A stretch of DNA of 33,142 nucleotides from Bacteriovoracaceae bacterium (GTDB lineage: Bacteria; Bdellovibrionota; UBA2394): positions 1 through 33,142 of the forward strand of contig JAQBPA010000167.1 in the NCBI GenBank assembly GCA_028287765.1, read 5' to 3'. The position numbers and the translations under genes were made by a program. The notes below the pieces were generated by a model. The model ran no database searches, was not told the DNA's origin, and saw nothing but the letters and a program-made list of their open reading frames with translations. Numbering within the stretch: position 1 is the first letter of the stretch; each line of letters begins with the position of its first letter. Below are positions 17,159 to 24,958 of this stretch, one piece after another.

Positions 17159-18664
17159 ATGAAGAAAAAACAAAAAATGCAGAAGAAGGCCGAAATTAAA
17201 TCGGCATTAAAAATAAATTTTTCAACGGATTGGAAGTATGATCCTGCTCCTGAAAGTGCAGATCATATTAAGTTAGAAAAGAAATACGATTTATTCATTA
17301 ATGGGAAATTTGTCGCGCCAAAAAAAGGAAAATATTTCGAGACCATTAATCCAGCCAAAGAAACTAAATTAGCGGAAGTCGCCGAAGGAACCGAAGAAGA
17401 TATTGATACCGCCGTTCGCGCCGCCAGATCTGCGTACGAAAAAATTTGGTCAAAAATTTCTGCTCGCGAAAGGGGAAAGTATCTCTTTCGAATTGCTAGA
17501 ATCATGCAAGAAAAAGCAAGAGAGCTCGCGGTGATTGAATCTCTTGATTCGGGAAAGCCGATTCGAGAATCAAAGACGGTGGATATTCCACTTGCTGCCG
17601 CTCATTTTTTCTATAACGCGGGCTGGGCTGATAAACTTGATTATGCTTTTCCAGGAAGAAAAGCTCACTCGATTGGAGTTGCTGGCCAAATTATTCCCTG
17701 GAACTTCCCACTTTTAATGGCTGCATGGAAAATCGCTCCGGCACTCGCTGCCGGAAATACAGTTGTGCTGAAACCTGCGGAGACCACTCCACTTACCGCG
17801 TTAAAGCTCGCCGAAATTTTTCAACAAGCGGATTTACCTCCGGGCGTGGTGAATATTGTGACCGGCGCCGGGGCAACAGGAGCTGCACTTACAAGACATC
17901 CCGATATTGATAAAATCGCTTTCACGGGCTCAACCGATATCGGAAAACTCATCATGAAGTCTTTGGTGGGCACGAATAAAAAATATACACTCGAACTTGG
18001 CGGAAAAAGCGCCAATATTATTTTTGAAGACGCGGCGCTCGATCAAGCTGTTGAAGGTATCATTAACGGGATCTTCTTTAATCAGGGACATGTTTGTTGC
18101 GCTGGCTCTCGACTCTACGTTCAAGAGTCGATCGCAAAAAATTTGATTCGAAAACTGAAAGACCGAATGGAAACTCTTATTGTAGGTGATCCTCTAGATA
18201 AAAATACGGACATCGGAGCCATTAATTCCAAAGCTCAGTTAGAAAAAATTCAATCTTATTTAACAATCGGCATCGAAGAAGGCGCGCAGCGTTTTCAGCC
18301 TGCCTGTGATTTGCCAAAATCAGGTTACTGGTGTCGCCCAACTTTATTTACGGACGTCGCGCAATCGCACAGAATTGCTCAAGAAGAAATTTTTGGTCCG
18401 GTTCTTTCTGTTCAGACTTTTAGAACCGTTGAAGAAGTGATCGAAAAGGCGAATAATACTCCTTACGGACTCGCTGGCGGAGTATGGACGGATAAAGGTG
18501 CAAAAGTTTTTAGTATCACGAGTCAAATTCGTGCCGGTGTGCTTTGGGCAAATACTTATAATAAATTTGATCCGACAGCGCCTTTTGGTGGTTATAAAGA
18601 AAGTGGAATGGGACGAGAGGGCGGCGTTCACGGATTGTATCCCTATGTGGAGTTAGCGAGCTAA
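17159..18664 (+). CDS. Aldehyde dehydrogenase, catalytic part of a split ALDH16-like pair
   Basis: This is an NAD(P)-dependent aldehyde dehydrogenase of 501 residues. IIPWNFPLLMAAWKIAPAL, the Glu E279 in LELGGKSANI and the nucleophile C313 in GHVCCAGSR are all present. E279 and C313 keep the 34-residue spacing of E268/C302 in human ALDH2. The C-terminus has EEIFGPVLSV and FGGYKESGMGRE. The basic N-terminal extension of about 35 residues (MKKKQKMQKKAEIKSALKIN) is not a signal peptide. The gene follows deoC by three bases and precedes the ALDH-like gene by two, so all three are probably one transcript. Acetaldehyde from deoC is a natural substrate candidate. Its best match by architecture is the N-terminal domain of ALDH16. 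Confidence 0.93.
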   Translation: MKKKQKMQKKAEIKSALKINFSTDWKYDPAPESADHIKLEKKYDLFINGKFVAPKKGKYFETINPAKETKLAEVAEGTEEDIDTAVRAARSAYEKIWSKISARERGKYLFRIARIMQEKARELAVIESLDSGKPIRESKTVDIPLAAAHFFYNAGWADKLDYAFPGRKAHSIGVAGQIIPWNFPLLMAAWKIAPALAAGNTVVLKPAETTPLTALKLAEIFQQADLPPGVVNIVTGAGATGAALTRHPDIDKIAFTGSTDIGKLIMKSLVGTNKKYTLELGGKSANIIFEDAALDQAVEGIINGIFFNQGHVCCAGSRLYVQESIAKNLIRKLKDRMETLIVGDPLDKNTDIGAINSKAQLEKIQSYLTIGIEEGAQRFQPACDLPKSGYWCRPTLFTDVAQSHRIAQEEIFGPVLSVQTFRTVEEVIEKANNTPYGLAGGVWTDKGAKVFSITSQIRAGVLWANTYNKFDPTAPFGGYKESGMGREGGVHGLYPYVELAS

Positions 18665-18666
18665 TC

Positions 18667-19608
18667 ATGACAGACAAAACCATTAAATTTGAAAAACGAT
18701 CAGCGTCGGATGAATCGAAAGCCATTGAAGGAGTCGAGCAAGCAAAGTCGAGTCGACTGAATGTTCTAAAGACTTATAAAATTTATATCGACGGAAAATT
18801 TCCGCGTTCAGAATCCGGTCGCTACTACACACTTGAATCTGCAAAAGGAAAAGCGATTGCAAACGTTAGCCTTTGCTCGCGAAAAGATTTTAGAGATGCC
18901 GTCACGGCTGCGAGAGCTGCTCAACTTAAATGGGCAAGTGCGACAGCTTATAATCGTGGTCAAATTCTTTATCGAATAGCAGAAATGCTCGAAGCAAGAC
19001 GAACTCAATTTATTGAAGAACTCGTACTTCAGGGATCCACTAGCGAAGCAGCGCAAGCTGAAGTGGAAACCTCGATTGATCGCTTGGTTTATTTTGCGGG
19101 GTGGTCTGATAAATATCAGCAGATTTTTAGCTCCGTAAATCCTGTCGCGAGTTCTCATTTTAATTTTTCTATTTTGGAGCCGACCGGTGTTGTGGGATTA
19201 CTCGCTCCAGAAGAAAATTCTCTCCTCGGCCTGATCTCGGCTTTGGCGCCAATCATCGTAGGTGGAAACAGCTGCGTACTTTTGGCATCAGGAAGCAAAC
19301 CTTTATGTTCTGTAAGTTTTGCGGAAGTTCTAAACTCTTCTGATGTTCCTGCGGGAGTAGTAAATATTTTGACCGGCTATCGAAAAGAACTTCTCTCACA
19401 TTTTAGTTCGCATATGGATGTTAATGCCGTCGTTTATGCTGGGGATTCCGATGATGAATTTAAAACGATTCAACAAAACGCAGTTTCAAATCTGAAACGG
19501 ATTATTCGATTCTCGCCAAAGAATTGGTATTCGCCGGAATGTGAAAGTCCTTATCGAATTCTCGACTGTCAGGAAACAAAAACGACCTGGCATCCGATCG
19601 GAAACTGA
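18667..19608 (+). CDS. ALDH-like protein without catalytic cysteine (pseudo-ALDH domain)
   Basis: The 313 residues align with the N-terminal, NAD-binding half of an ALDH: YKIYIDGKFPRSESGRYY, VTAARAAQLKWASATAYNRG, ILEPTGVVGLLAPEEN, GVVNILTGYRKEL. The region with the catalytic Glu and Cys is absent. The protein instead ends in RILDCQETKTTWHPIGN, a conserved-looking closing segment rather than a random truncation. Two consecutive genes of 501 and 313 residues reproduce the size and order of ALDH16, where an active first domain is followed by a shorter domain lacking the Cys. I infer that it forms a complex with the upstream ALDH. It starts two bases after that gene. A decayed paralogue is less likely because the frame is intact. 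Confidence 0.82.
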   Translation: MTDKTIKFEKRSASDESKAIEGVEQAKSSRLNVLKTYKIYIDGKFPRSESGRYYTLESAKGKAIANVSLCSRKDFRDAVTAARAAQLKWASATAYNRGQILYRIAEMLEARRTQFIEELVLQGSTSEAAQAEVETSIDRLVYFAGWSDKYQQIFSSVNPVASSHFNFSILEPTGVVGLLAPEENSLLGLISALAPIIVGGNSCVLLASGSKPLCSVSFAEVLNSSDVPAGVVNILTGYRKELLSHFSSHMDVNAVVYAGDSDDEFKTIQQNAVSNLKRIIRFSPKNWYSPECESPYRILDCQETKTTWHPIGN

Positions 19609-19692
19609 AGCCGGTCGAGGTTCCGAGTGCATAAATGAAGACATCATCCAAGATCTAGCTTTTTAAGTTATTTTTTGTTAGGCATCCAGCTC

Positions 19693-20100
19693 ATGCGAAC
19701 CTCTTTCTTATTTCTCATTGCGGCCTTATTGGTTTTTTCGAATGTAAACACCTTCGCAGAGGGACCGAATAAACCGAAAAGGCATATCGGCCGACTTTGT
19801 CCGAATGCCCTGGCGGTCTTTGTTCGAGGTAATACTCGAAGACATGAAAATGGCGAACATGAACTTCAAATAGATGAATCTCCGGATTCGGATCCTCGAG
19901 GAGAAATTAGAGAAGGCATTACGAAGCTTTTCGAGGCGGGAAATCCGACAATCAAATACAGCGAGATCGAAGACGCCGGACTCAGTCATATTAAAGACGT
20001 CGATAAAGCGACGAATTTTGCGTTAGATTTAGCACGAGAAATCGCTGCTAATTTTCGGTATACCGATAATGAAATTCGCGAAGTATTTCAAAAAAAATAA
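19693..20100 (+). CDS. Small secreted protein of unknown function
   Basis: I do not recognise the family. From ATG 19693 the protein has 135 residues. MRTSFLFLIAALLVFSNVNTFA is a clear signal peptide cleaved before EGPNK, so it is periplasmic or released. The mature protein of about 110 residues is charged, with one Cys (RLCPNALAVFVRG) and a predicted helical C-terminal half (FALDLAREIAANFRYTDNEI). TTG 19675 would add six residues and is less likely because the signal peptide starts well at 19693. It lies 84 bases after the ALDH-like gene and may have its own promoter. No motif suggests a function. Confidence 0.65.
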   Translation: MRTSFLFLIAALLVFSNVNTFAEGPNKPKRHIGRLCPNALAVFVRGNTRRHENGEHELQIDESPDSDPRGEIREGITKLFEAGNPTIKYSEIEDAGLSHIKDVDKATNFALDLAREIAANFRYTDNEIREVFQKK

Positions 20101-20149
20101 GCAGACTGATCGAATTTGAAAGATTTCGGGTTTCCTACAAGTATTGGAG

Positions 20150-20275
20150 GTCGGGGGAGTTCCATATGTGAGGGAAAATCGGGGCCGACATCCTTTGGGA
20201 ATGTCAGCACCGATTTCCTGTTTTGAATTGGAGTGCCAAGCAGCTTCGCTCTCGAATTTTTGCTCGGGCAAAGTG
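20150..20275 (-). pseudogene. Inverted remnant of a second HNH endonuclease gene with its 3' flank
   Basis: Read on the minus strand, this stretch has two blocks that match the intact HNH gene downstream. CACTTTGCCCGAGCAAA (20275-20259) is identical to 21107-21123. A block of about 98 bases (20248-20150) matches 21370-21467 at about 85 percent by eye, covering the gene's last codons, stop and 3' hairpin. The roughly 245 bases that separate the blocks in the intact gene are missing here. I infer a decayed, internally deleted, inverted paralogue. Confidence 0.75.
20176..20216. repeat. REP-like hairpin, left copy
   Basis: AAATCGGGGCCGACAT and ATGTCAGCACCGATTT form a stem of about 16 pairs with one mismatch and one wobble, around a loop of about nine bases. 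It is the inverted counterpart of the hairpin at 21402-21441. No T tract follows, so it is not a typical terminator. Confidence 0.7.
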
Positions 20276-20280
20276 AAAAT

Positions 20281-20487
20281 ATTTTTTTGAATTATTTTAT
20301 TTGACATGAAAATTTTAGATATCTTTTTTGGATTTGCTTTTGCGTTTGAAAATATTTCATAACGAAAGGATTTTGCTTCTGGGGGGTTTTTTATATTTCA
20401 TTTTTTTATTTTTTTGTTTTCACGTTTTATTTTGAATCTGGGGTACATCTCGTTTGCTGAAAAAGCTGTGCTAGTCTTTTTTTAATA
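20281..20487. other. T-rich leader before the HNH gene
   Basis: About 200 bases are strongly T-rich on the plus strand, with many runs of five to seven T, unlike the rest of the window. No open frame is found. TAGTCT in TGTGCTAGTCT (20466-20477) could be a -10, but no -35 is evident. The composition suggests imported DNA or a fast-evolving spacer. Confidence 0.4.
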
Positions 20488-20499
20488 AAGGAGATTTCT

Positions 20500-21414
20500 A
20501 TGATTACTTCTCAACAAAAAGCCATTCATGAACGAGCGCTGCTTCTTTCTCAAAACTTTCGAAAATTGGAATCCGATCTTCTCTCGATCTTACAGGAAGT
20601 CGATCGTGAGAAAGTCTATCTGGCTTTTGGATTTTCGAGCCTTTTCGAATATGCGAAGACTGCTCTGCTTCTTTCGGATTCGAACTCCTACCTTCTGATG
20701 TCCGTTGCTCGTAAAGCCGTTCAGATCCCGGAACTTAAAAAAGAAATCCTTCTTGGCAATCTCTCTTTATCTAAAGCTGCTCGTATCGTTTCAGTGATTA
20801 CAACCGAAAACAAAGACGAGTGGATTCGAAAGGCCTCTCATTTATCTAAACGAGAGCTGGAAAGAGAGGTGGTGAAAGAAAGGCCGGAAGACGTAAGAGA
20901 GTCGACTCGGCAAGTCTCCGAAGATCGACTTTGTTTAAAGCTCGGCATCTCAGACGCTTTTCTGAATAAACTCAAAAGAGTTCAAACACTGCTCTCAAGT
21001 TCCGAGCGAAAGCCTGTCTCCATGGAAGAAGCACTTGATGCCTCCTTAGATCTCTACCTGGAGAAGAAAGATCCTGTCGTAAAAGCAGATCGAGCCGAGA
21101 AAAAAGCACTTTGCCCGAGCAAAGTAAAAACAGGCGGAATGGTTCACGTACTCAAACGCGAGCCCCTCAAAGCAAGTCTCAAGCACCAAGTCTTCCAGAG
21201 AGATCGCGGACAGTGCGGCTACACCGTTCAAGGAAGAAAATGCAGTTCTTCTTCATTCGTTGAAATCCATCACAAAATCCCGGTCGCATCGGGAGGACGA
21301 AATCAAATCGAAAACCTCATCACCCTCTGCAGCGCCCATCACCGTTTTTACCACACGCAAGCACCTCATCGAAGCTTCTTGGCACCTCAATTCAAAACGG
21401 GAAATCGGTGCTGA
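20500..21414 (+). CDS. HNH endonuclease domain protein
   Basis: The protein has 304 residues. The first 170 or so are helical (LSKAARIVSVI, LSKRELEREVV), resembling the DUF222-like N-terminal regions common in front of HNH domains. Residues about 225-290 are an HNH nuclease: HQVFQRDRGQCGY, GRKCSS, VEIHHKIPVASGG, ENLITLCSAHHRFYH, with Cys pairs for a structural zinc. It probably cuts DNA, with an unknown role. From general knowledge the family is often multi-copy in Bdellovibrio-like genomes. AAGGAG (20488-20493) is a strong SD. The stop lies within a hairpin that is repeated upstream with a remnant of the same gene, so gene plus hairpin may be a duplicating unit. Confidence 0.85.
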   Translation: MITSQQKAIHERALLLSQNFRKLESDLLSILQEVDREKVYLAFGFSSLFEYAKTALLLSDSNSYLLMSVARKAVQIPELKKEILLGNLSLSKAARIVSVITTENKDEWIRKASHLSKRELEREVVKERPEDVRESTRQVSEDRLCLKLGISDAFLNKLKRVQTLLSSSERKPVSMEEALDASLDLYLEKKDPVVKADRAEKKALCPSKVKTGGMVHVLKREPLKASLKHQVFQRDRGQCGYTVQGRKCSSSSFVEIHHKIPVASGGRNQIENLITLCSAHHRFYHTQAPHRSFLAPQFKTGNRC

Positions 21415-21441
21415 CATTCGTCAGGGTGTCGGCCCCGATTT
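21402..21441. repeat. REP-like hairpin at the 3' end of the HNH gene
   Basis: AAATCGGTGCTGACA pairs with TGTCGGCCCCGATTT over 15 positions with one mismatch and one G-T pair. It includes the HNH stop codon (21412-21414). The longer conserved unit is 21370-21467. The rest of 21468-21650 shows only a small GCGTT/AACGC hairpin. Confidence 0.7.
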
Positions 21442-21650
21442 TCCCCACCCGATGGAACTCCTCCGACGAACGCGGACTCCCGTGACTTCTCAAACTCTCG
21501 CCGCGACGCGTTGCGCTAACGCGGAATCTTTCGTCACTGCTTTGACATTTTCCTTCAATTAACTGACGTTTTGATGCGCCTTTTGCTGCGCCATCCCTTC
21601 TTTTTTTGAAAAAACATTTATCATTTCAGGCACTTAGATAAGCACCAGAC

Positions 21651-21667
21651 TTGGTACGACCTTTGCT
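21651..21667 (+). promoter_or_regulatory. Sigma-54 (RpoN) promoter of the flagellar operon
   Basis: TTGGTACGACCTTTGCT matches the sigma-54 consensus YTGGCACGrnnnTTGCW at every specified position but one (C to T in the -24 box). GG (21653-21654) and GC (21665-21666) are exactly 12 bases apart. Transcription would start near 21678, leaving about 39 bases before fliL with its SD. Confidence 0.75.
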
Positions 21668-21716
21668 CTTCTGTTGATCGGAAAACTGTCTCGATTTTTT
21701 GGGGAGTGAATATTTT

Positions 21717-22256
21717 ATGGCGGATAAAGCAGAAAAACCGGAAGTAGCAGCTGTTCCTGAAGAGGGCGGCGGTAAAAAGAAACTTCCACTTTGGGTGATT
21801 ATTTTAATTGCGAGTCAGGTCGTTCTCGTTGGAGTGGCTCTCGTTGTTTTCAAAATGATGAACTCGGCATCGCATGCTGAAAAGGAAGCTCCTCCGACGG
21901 CGGCTGAACAAAAAGTAGATCCAGAAAAAGTAAAAGATCCCAAAACTCTTATGGGTCCTTCTTATGATCTTGCGCCTTTCATTGTGAATCTCATCGATGA
22001 CGGCCGAGGTGCTCGATATTTAAAAATCGAAATTAAATTGGAACTTGAGACCGATGCTGTCAAAGGAGAAATCGAAAGTCGTCTTCCTCAAATTCGAGAT
22101 GAGCTCTTAGTCCTTTTAAGTTCGAAGCGTCAAACGGATGTGGAAACTTCGGATGGAAAACGAATTTTAAAGGATGAAATTTTTACCCGCGCCAATAAAA
22201 TTTTGGTTACGGGAAGAATTAAGCGAGTTTATTTTACGGAATTTGTCGTTCAGTAA
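21717..22256 (+). CDS. fliL: Flagellar basal-body protein FliL
   Basis: This is a single-pass inner-membrane protein that sits at the stator and supports motor torque. A charged N-terminus of about 20 residues precedes the TM helix LPLWVIILIASQVVLVGVAL. The periplasmic domain follows, with the family features YDLAPFIVNLIDDGRGARYLKI, LPQIRDELLVLLSSK and VYFTEFVVQ at the end. The length is 179. ATG 21717 is chosen over TTG 21699 because GGGGAG (21701-21706) lies ten bases before it. It is the first gene of the operon behind the sigma-54 promoter and is followed by fliM after 11 bases. Confidence 0.9.
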   Translation: MADKAEKPEVAAVPEEGGGKKKLPLWVIILIASQVVLVGVALVVFKMMNSASHAEKEAPPTAAEQKVDPEKVKDPKTLMGPSYDLAPFIVNLIDDGRGARYLKIEIKLELETDAVKGEIESRLPQIRDELLVLLSSKRQTDVETSDGKRILKDEIFTRANKILVTGRIKRVYFTEFVVQ

Positions 22257-22267
22257 GGGAGTGAGCT

Positions 22268-23272
22268 GTGGCAGACGAAAAAGACAAAAATGAAAAGATC
22301 CTCTCGCAAAACGAGGTCGACTCACTTCTCAATGCTGTTCGTTCGGGGGAAGTCTCAGTTGAATCCGGTGTGGGTGGCGCAGGAAGCGTTCAGAAATACG
22401 ATTTCTCTCAGCAGCGAAAACTTGTTCGCGCTCGAATGCCTGGTCTCAAAATTATTTTTGATCGATTCCAAAGAACCTATCGTCAAACTCTTTCCAGTCT
22501 TGTTCGTAAAGTTGTTCTCGTTGAGTACTTGCAAACAGAAATGCAGAGATATGGCGAATGGGTTTCTAATTTAGCTGTTCCCTCATGTCTTTCCATTCTT
22601 CGACTCTCTCCGCTCATCGGACAATCCATCGTTTCTCTTGAACCGGCTTTCGTTTACACACTCATCGATAATATTTTCGGTGGTGGTCGCCTCGGACAAT
22701 TCAAAAAGAAAGAAGGCGATTTTACGAGTATCGAATTGAAGATGATTCAAAGACTTGTTCAGTACTGCACAGCCGATCTTGAAAAAGCTTGGTCAACCAT
22801 TCACGAACTCAACTTTGAATTTGTCCGGACCGACACAAATCCAGAATATGTAAGTATCGTTGCACCGAGTGATGTCGTCGTCGTCACGGACGTGAGTATT
22901 ACGTTTGAAGATGTCACTTCAAAGATGCAAATCGTCATTCCGCTTTTTGCTTTGGATCCCGTAAAACAACTTCTTTCGGACCACACGTATGTCGAACAAA
23001 CGCAACCCAATCCCAATTGGAAAATTTGGATGGGCGATTCGATTCGTTCATCTAAAGCAGAACTTGGCGTCCGCTTAGGAAATACCGAAGTGACCATGCG
23101 TGATGTCCTCGGGCTATCGGTCGGTGACACGGTTCAATTGAATCAATATGTTGCGGAGCCTCTTCATATGTCTTTAGAAGGCGTCTCAAAATTTGCCGTG
23201 AAGCTTGGAACGCATTGTGGACAGCAGGCTGTTCAAATTTTGTCCGTGGCAGAAAACCCAACGCCCAAATAA
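22268..23272 (+). CDS. fliM: Flagellar motor switch protein FliM
   Basis: This is the C-ring component that binds phosphorylated CheY and sets rotation direction. The N-terminal segment ILSQNEVDSLLNAVRSG corresponds to the conserved LSQxEVD start used for CheY-P binding. The middle CheC-like domain (about 60-235) has FDRFQRTYRQTLSSLVR, LEPAFVYTLIDNIFGG and VQYCTADLEKAWS. The C-terminal SpoA domain (about 250-325) pairs with FliN. The length of 334 is normal. The GTG start at 22268 follows GGGAGTGAG. It is part of the fli operon. Confidence 0.95.
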   Translation: MADEKDKNEKILSQNEVDSLLNAVRSGEVSVESGVGGAGSVQKYDFSQQRKLVRARMPGLKIIFDRFQRTYRQTLSSLVRKVVLVEYLQTEMQRYGEWVSNLAVPSCLSILRLSPLIGQSIVSLEPAFVYTLIDNIFGGGRLGQFKKKEGDFTSIELKMIQRLVQYCTADLEKAWSTIHELNFEFVRTDTNPEYVSIVAPSDVVVVTDVSITFEDVTSKMQIVIPLFALDPVKQLLSDHTYVEQTQPNPNWKIWMGDSIRSSKAELGVRLGNTEVTMRDVLGLSVGDTVQLNQYVAEPLHMSLEGVSKFAVKLGTHCGQQAVQILSVAENPTPK

Positions 23273-23296
23273 GTAAATTTTTAAGAAGGAGGATCT

Positions 23297-23635
23297 ATGG
23301 CAGAAGAAACAACACCCCCAAGCGGCGAAGAACTTAAAATGAGTGAGCTCACTCAAAATCAGGCGAGTGGAGCCGGGCGATCTATAGATTTTCTTCTCGA
23401 TGTTCCACTCACTTTAAGTGTGGAACTCGGACGAACGCGAATGATCGTGAATGATCTGCTCCAGCTTGGACAAGGATCAGTCGTTGAACTCACAAAACTT
23501 GTCGGTGAACCTTTAGAAGTTCTCGTGAACGAAAAACTTATCGCGCGAGGCGAAGTCGTCGTTTTGAACGATAAGTTTGCTGTTCGACTAACGGATATTA
23601 TTTCTCCAAAAGATCGATTGGATAAATTGAGCTAG
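23297..23635 (+). CDS. fliN: Flagellar motor switch protein FliN
   Basis: This is a C-ring protein of 112 residues, a single SpoA domain after a short acidic N-terminus. The family blocks LLDVPLTLSVELGRTRMIVNDLL, LGQGSVVELTKLVGEPLEVLVN and ARGEVVVLNDKFAVRLTDI are all present. It forms the lower C-ring with FliM and docks the FliH-FliI export ATPase. AAGGAGG lies just before the ATG, one of the strongest SDs in the window and consistent with the high FliN copy number needed. Confidence 0.95.
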   Translation: MAEETTPPSGEELKMSELTQNQASGAGRSIDFLLDVPLTLSVELGRTRMIVNDLLQLGQGSVVELTKLVGEPLEVLVNEKLIARGEVVVLNDKFAVRLTDIISPKDRLDKLS

Positions 23636-23646
23636 GAGCTAATGTA

Positions 23647-23937
23647 GTGACGGACTCATCACAGTGGATGCTCCTCCTTCGCACACTCCTCAGTTTGGGA
23701 GCCGTCATTGGTTTTATTTATGCTTTGGCTTGGTTTGTTAAAAAATATCTTCGCCCCGAAATGTGGGGAAGCACAACAGGAAGCGATATAAAAATTCTTC
23801 AAACTTTTGCGATCGATCCCAAAAAGAAAATGATGATCATCGAAGTGAGAGGTCAAAATCTTTTAATCGGAACGACAGAAAACTCTATTTCGCTTCTGTG
23901 TTCTTTAGGCAGTGAAAAAGAAGGAAAGTCTTCATGA
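23647..23937 (+). CDS. fliO: Flagellar biosynthesis protein FliO
   Basis: This is a short membrane protein of 96 residues that assists FliP assembly in the type III export gate. One N-terminal TM helix (LLLRTLLSLGAVIGFIYALAW) is followed by the FliO-type cytoplasmic segment IKILQTFAIDPKKKMMIIEVRGQNLLIGTTENSISLL. Identification rests on this pattern and on its place between fliN and fliP, because FliO diverges strongly. The start is GTG with AGGAG nine bases before it. Its end overlaps the fliP start by four bases. Confidence 0.85.
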   Translation: MTDSSQWMLLLRTLLSLGAVIGFIYALAWFVKKYLRPEMWGSTTGSDIKILQTFAIDPKKKMMIIEVRGQNLLIGTTENSISLLCSLGSEKEGKSS

Positions 23938-24692
23938 AAAGAATCACAGCGGCTCTCCCTTTTATTCTTCTGGGGGTTTTAGTTCCCGGTCTTTTATTTG
24001 CGCAATCGATCCCCTCTGTTTCGCTCAGTGTGGGCGGCGTTGCTGGCCCTAATCAAATCAGTTCGACTCTTCAAATTCTTTTAATGATTACGATTCTATC
24101 TTTGGCGCCTTCTATCGTTGTGGCCATGACTTCGTTCACACGCTTTATCATCGTTTTTTCGCTGCTCCGACATGCGATGGGAACGACAGCCGTACCGCCG
24201 AATCAAATTGTGGTGGGTCTCGCGCTCTTTATGAGTTTTATTGTGATGGCGCCCACCATTAAAAGAATTAACGAAGAAGCGCTCCAGCCTTTTACTCGAA
24301 ATGAAATTACTCAAGCTGATGCACTGAAAGCTGCCGCAAAGCCTATTCAAGAATTCATGCTGAAGCACACTCGTGAAAAGGATCTCGCGCTTTTTGTTAG
24401 TTTGATTTCAAAAGATAAACCTAAAAATAAAGATGATATTTCGCTTATGCATATTATTCCCGCCTATATCATCTCTGAATTAAAAACAGGATTTCAGATT
24501 GGCTTCATGGTGTATCTGCCTTTTCTCGTCATTGATATTGTTGTCGCCTCTATTCTTCTCGCGATGGGTATGCTTGTTCTCCCGCCGCCGGTGATTTCTC
24601 TTCCATTTAAACTCATGCTTTTTGTTCTTATCGACGGATGGAATTTGATCGTAGGAAGTTTAGTGAAATCCTTCGAGGCAGGCGCCTCATGA
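23934..24692 (+). CDS. fliP: Flagellar export gate protein FliP
   Basis: This is a core channel subunit of the flagellar type III export gate. It has a cleavable signal sequence (MKRITAALPFILLGVLVPGLLFAQ), then the FliP blocks LSLAPSIVVAMTSFTRFIIVFSLLR, GTTAVPPNQIVVGLALFMSF and, near the end, ILLAMGMLVLPPPVISLPFKLMLFVLIDGW. Four TM helices are expected in the mature protein. The length of 252 is normal. It overlaps fliO and fliQ by four bases each (ATGA), indicating translational coupling. Confidence 0.96.
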   Translation: MKRITAALPFILLGVLVPGLLFAQSIPSVSLSVGGVAGPNQISSTLQILLMITILSLAPSIVVAMTSFTRFIIVFSLLRHAMGTTAVPPNQIVVGLALFMSFIVMAPTIKRINEEALQPFTRNEITQADALKAAAKPIQEFMLKHTREKDLALFVSLISKDKPKNKDDISLMHIIPAYIISELKTGFQIGFMVYLPFLVIDIVVASILLAMGMLVLPPPVISLPFKLMLFVLIDGWNLIVGSLVKSFEAGAS

Positions 24693-24958
24693 CACCAGCA
24701 TTCATTCAAGGTGTAGGCATTGAAGTTTTAAAAACGATCTTAATCATTTCGATGCCCGTCCTTTTGGTTGCTCTTGCAGTCGGCCTTGTGATCAGTATCG
24801 TTCAAGCTGCCACTCAGATTCAGGAGCAGACACTCGCCTTTATCCCTAAAATGGTTTCGATTTATATTTTTCTCATTTTATTTGGCGGCTTCATTATGGA
24901 TCGACTGATGTCATTTTCGACTCAAATTTTTTCGGATTTTTCGAGGTACGTAAAATGA
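24689..24958 (+). CDS. fliQ: Flagellar export gate protein FliQ
   Basis: This is a small gate subunit of 89 residues with two TM helices (VLKTILIISMPVLLVALAVG and MVSIYIFLILFGGFIMDRL) joined by VQAATQIQEQTLAFIPK, the conserved FliQ loop. The start at ATG 24689 overlaps the fliP TGA. The longer frame from 24638 lies inside fliP and would add a non-homologous basic extension, so it is rejected. Four copies wrap the FliP-FliR pore in known structures. Confidence 0.94.
   Translation: MTPAFIQGVGIEVLKTILIISMPVLLVALAVGLVISIVQAATQIQEQTLAFIPKMVSIYIFLILFGGFIMDRLMSFSTQIFSDFSRYVK

Noticed and set aside
21260-21562. Plus-strand frame of 100 codons overlapping the HNH 3' end
   Set aside because: It is the +1 reading of the HNH domain and the hairpin repeat, with no start signal. 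The repeat itself is reported instead.
14352-21716. One large genomic island or prophage spanning the RAYT, kinase-like, deoC and HNH genes
   Set aside because: No integrase, phage genes, tRNA-end or flanking direct repeats are visible; the insertions look small and separate, with metabolic genes between them.
24638-24688. Upstream extension of fliQ
   Set aside because: It lies within fliP, adds a basic non-homologous segment, and ATG 24689 with an ATGA overlap gives the normal family length.
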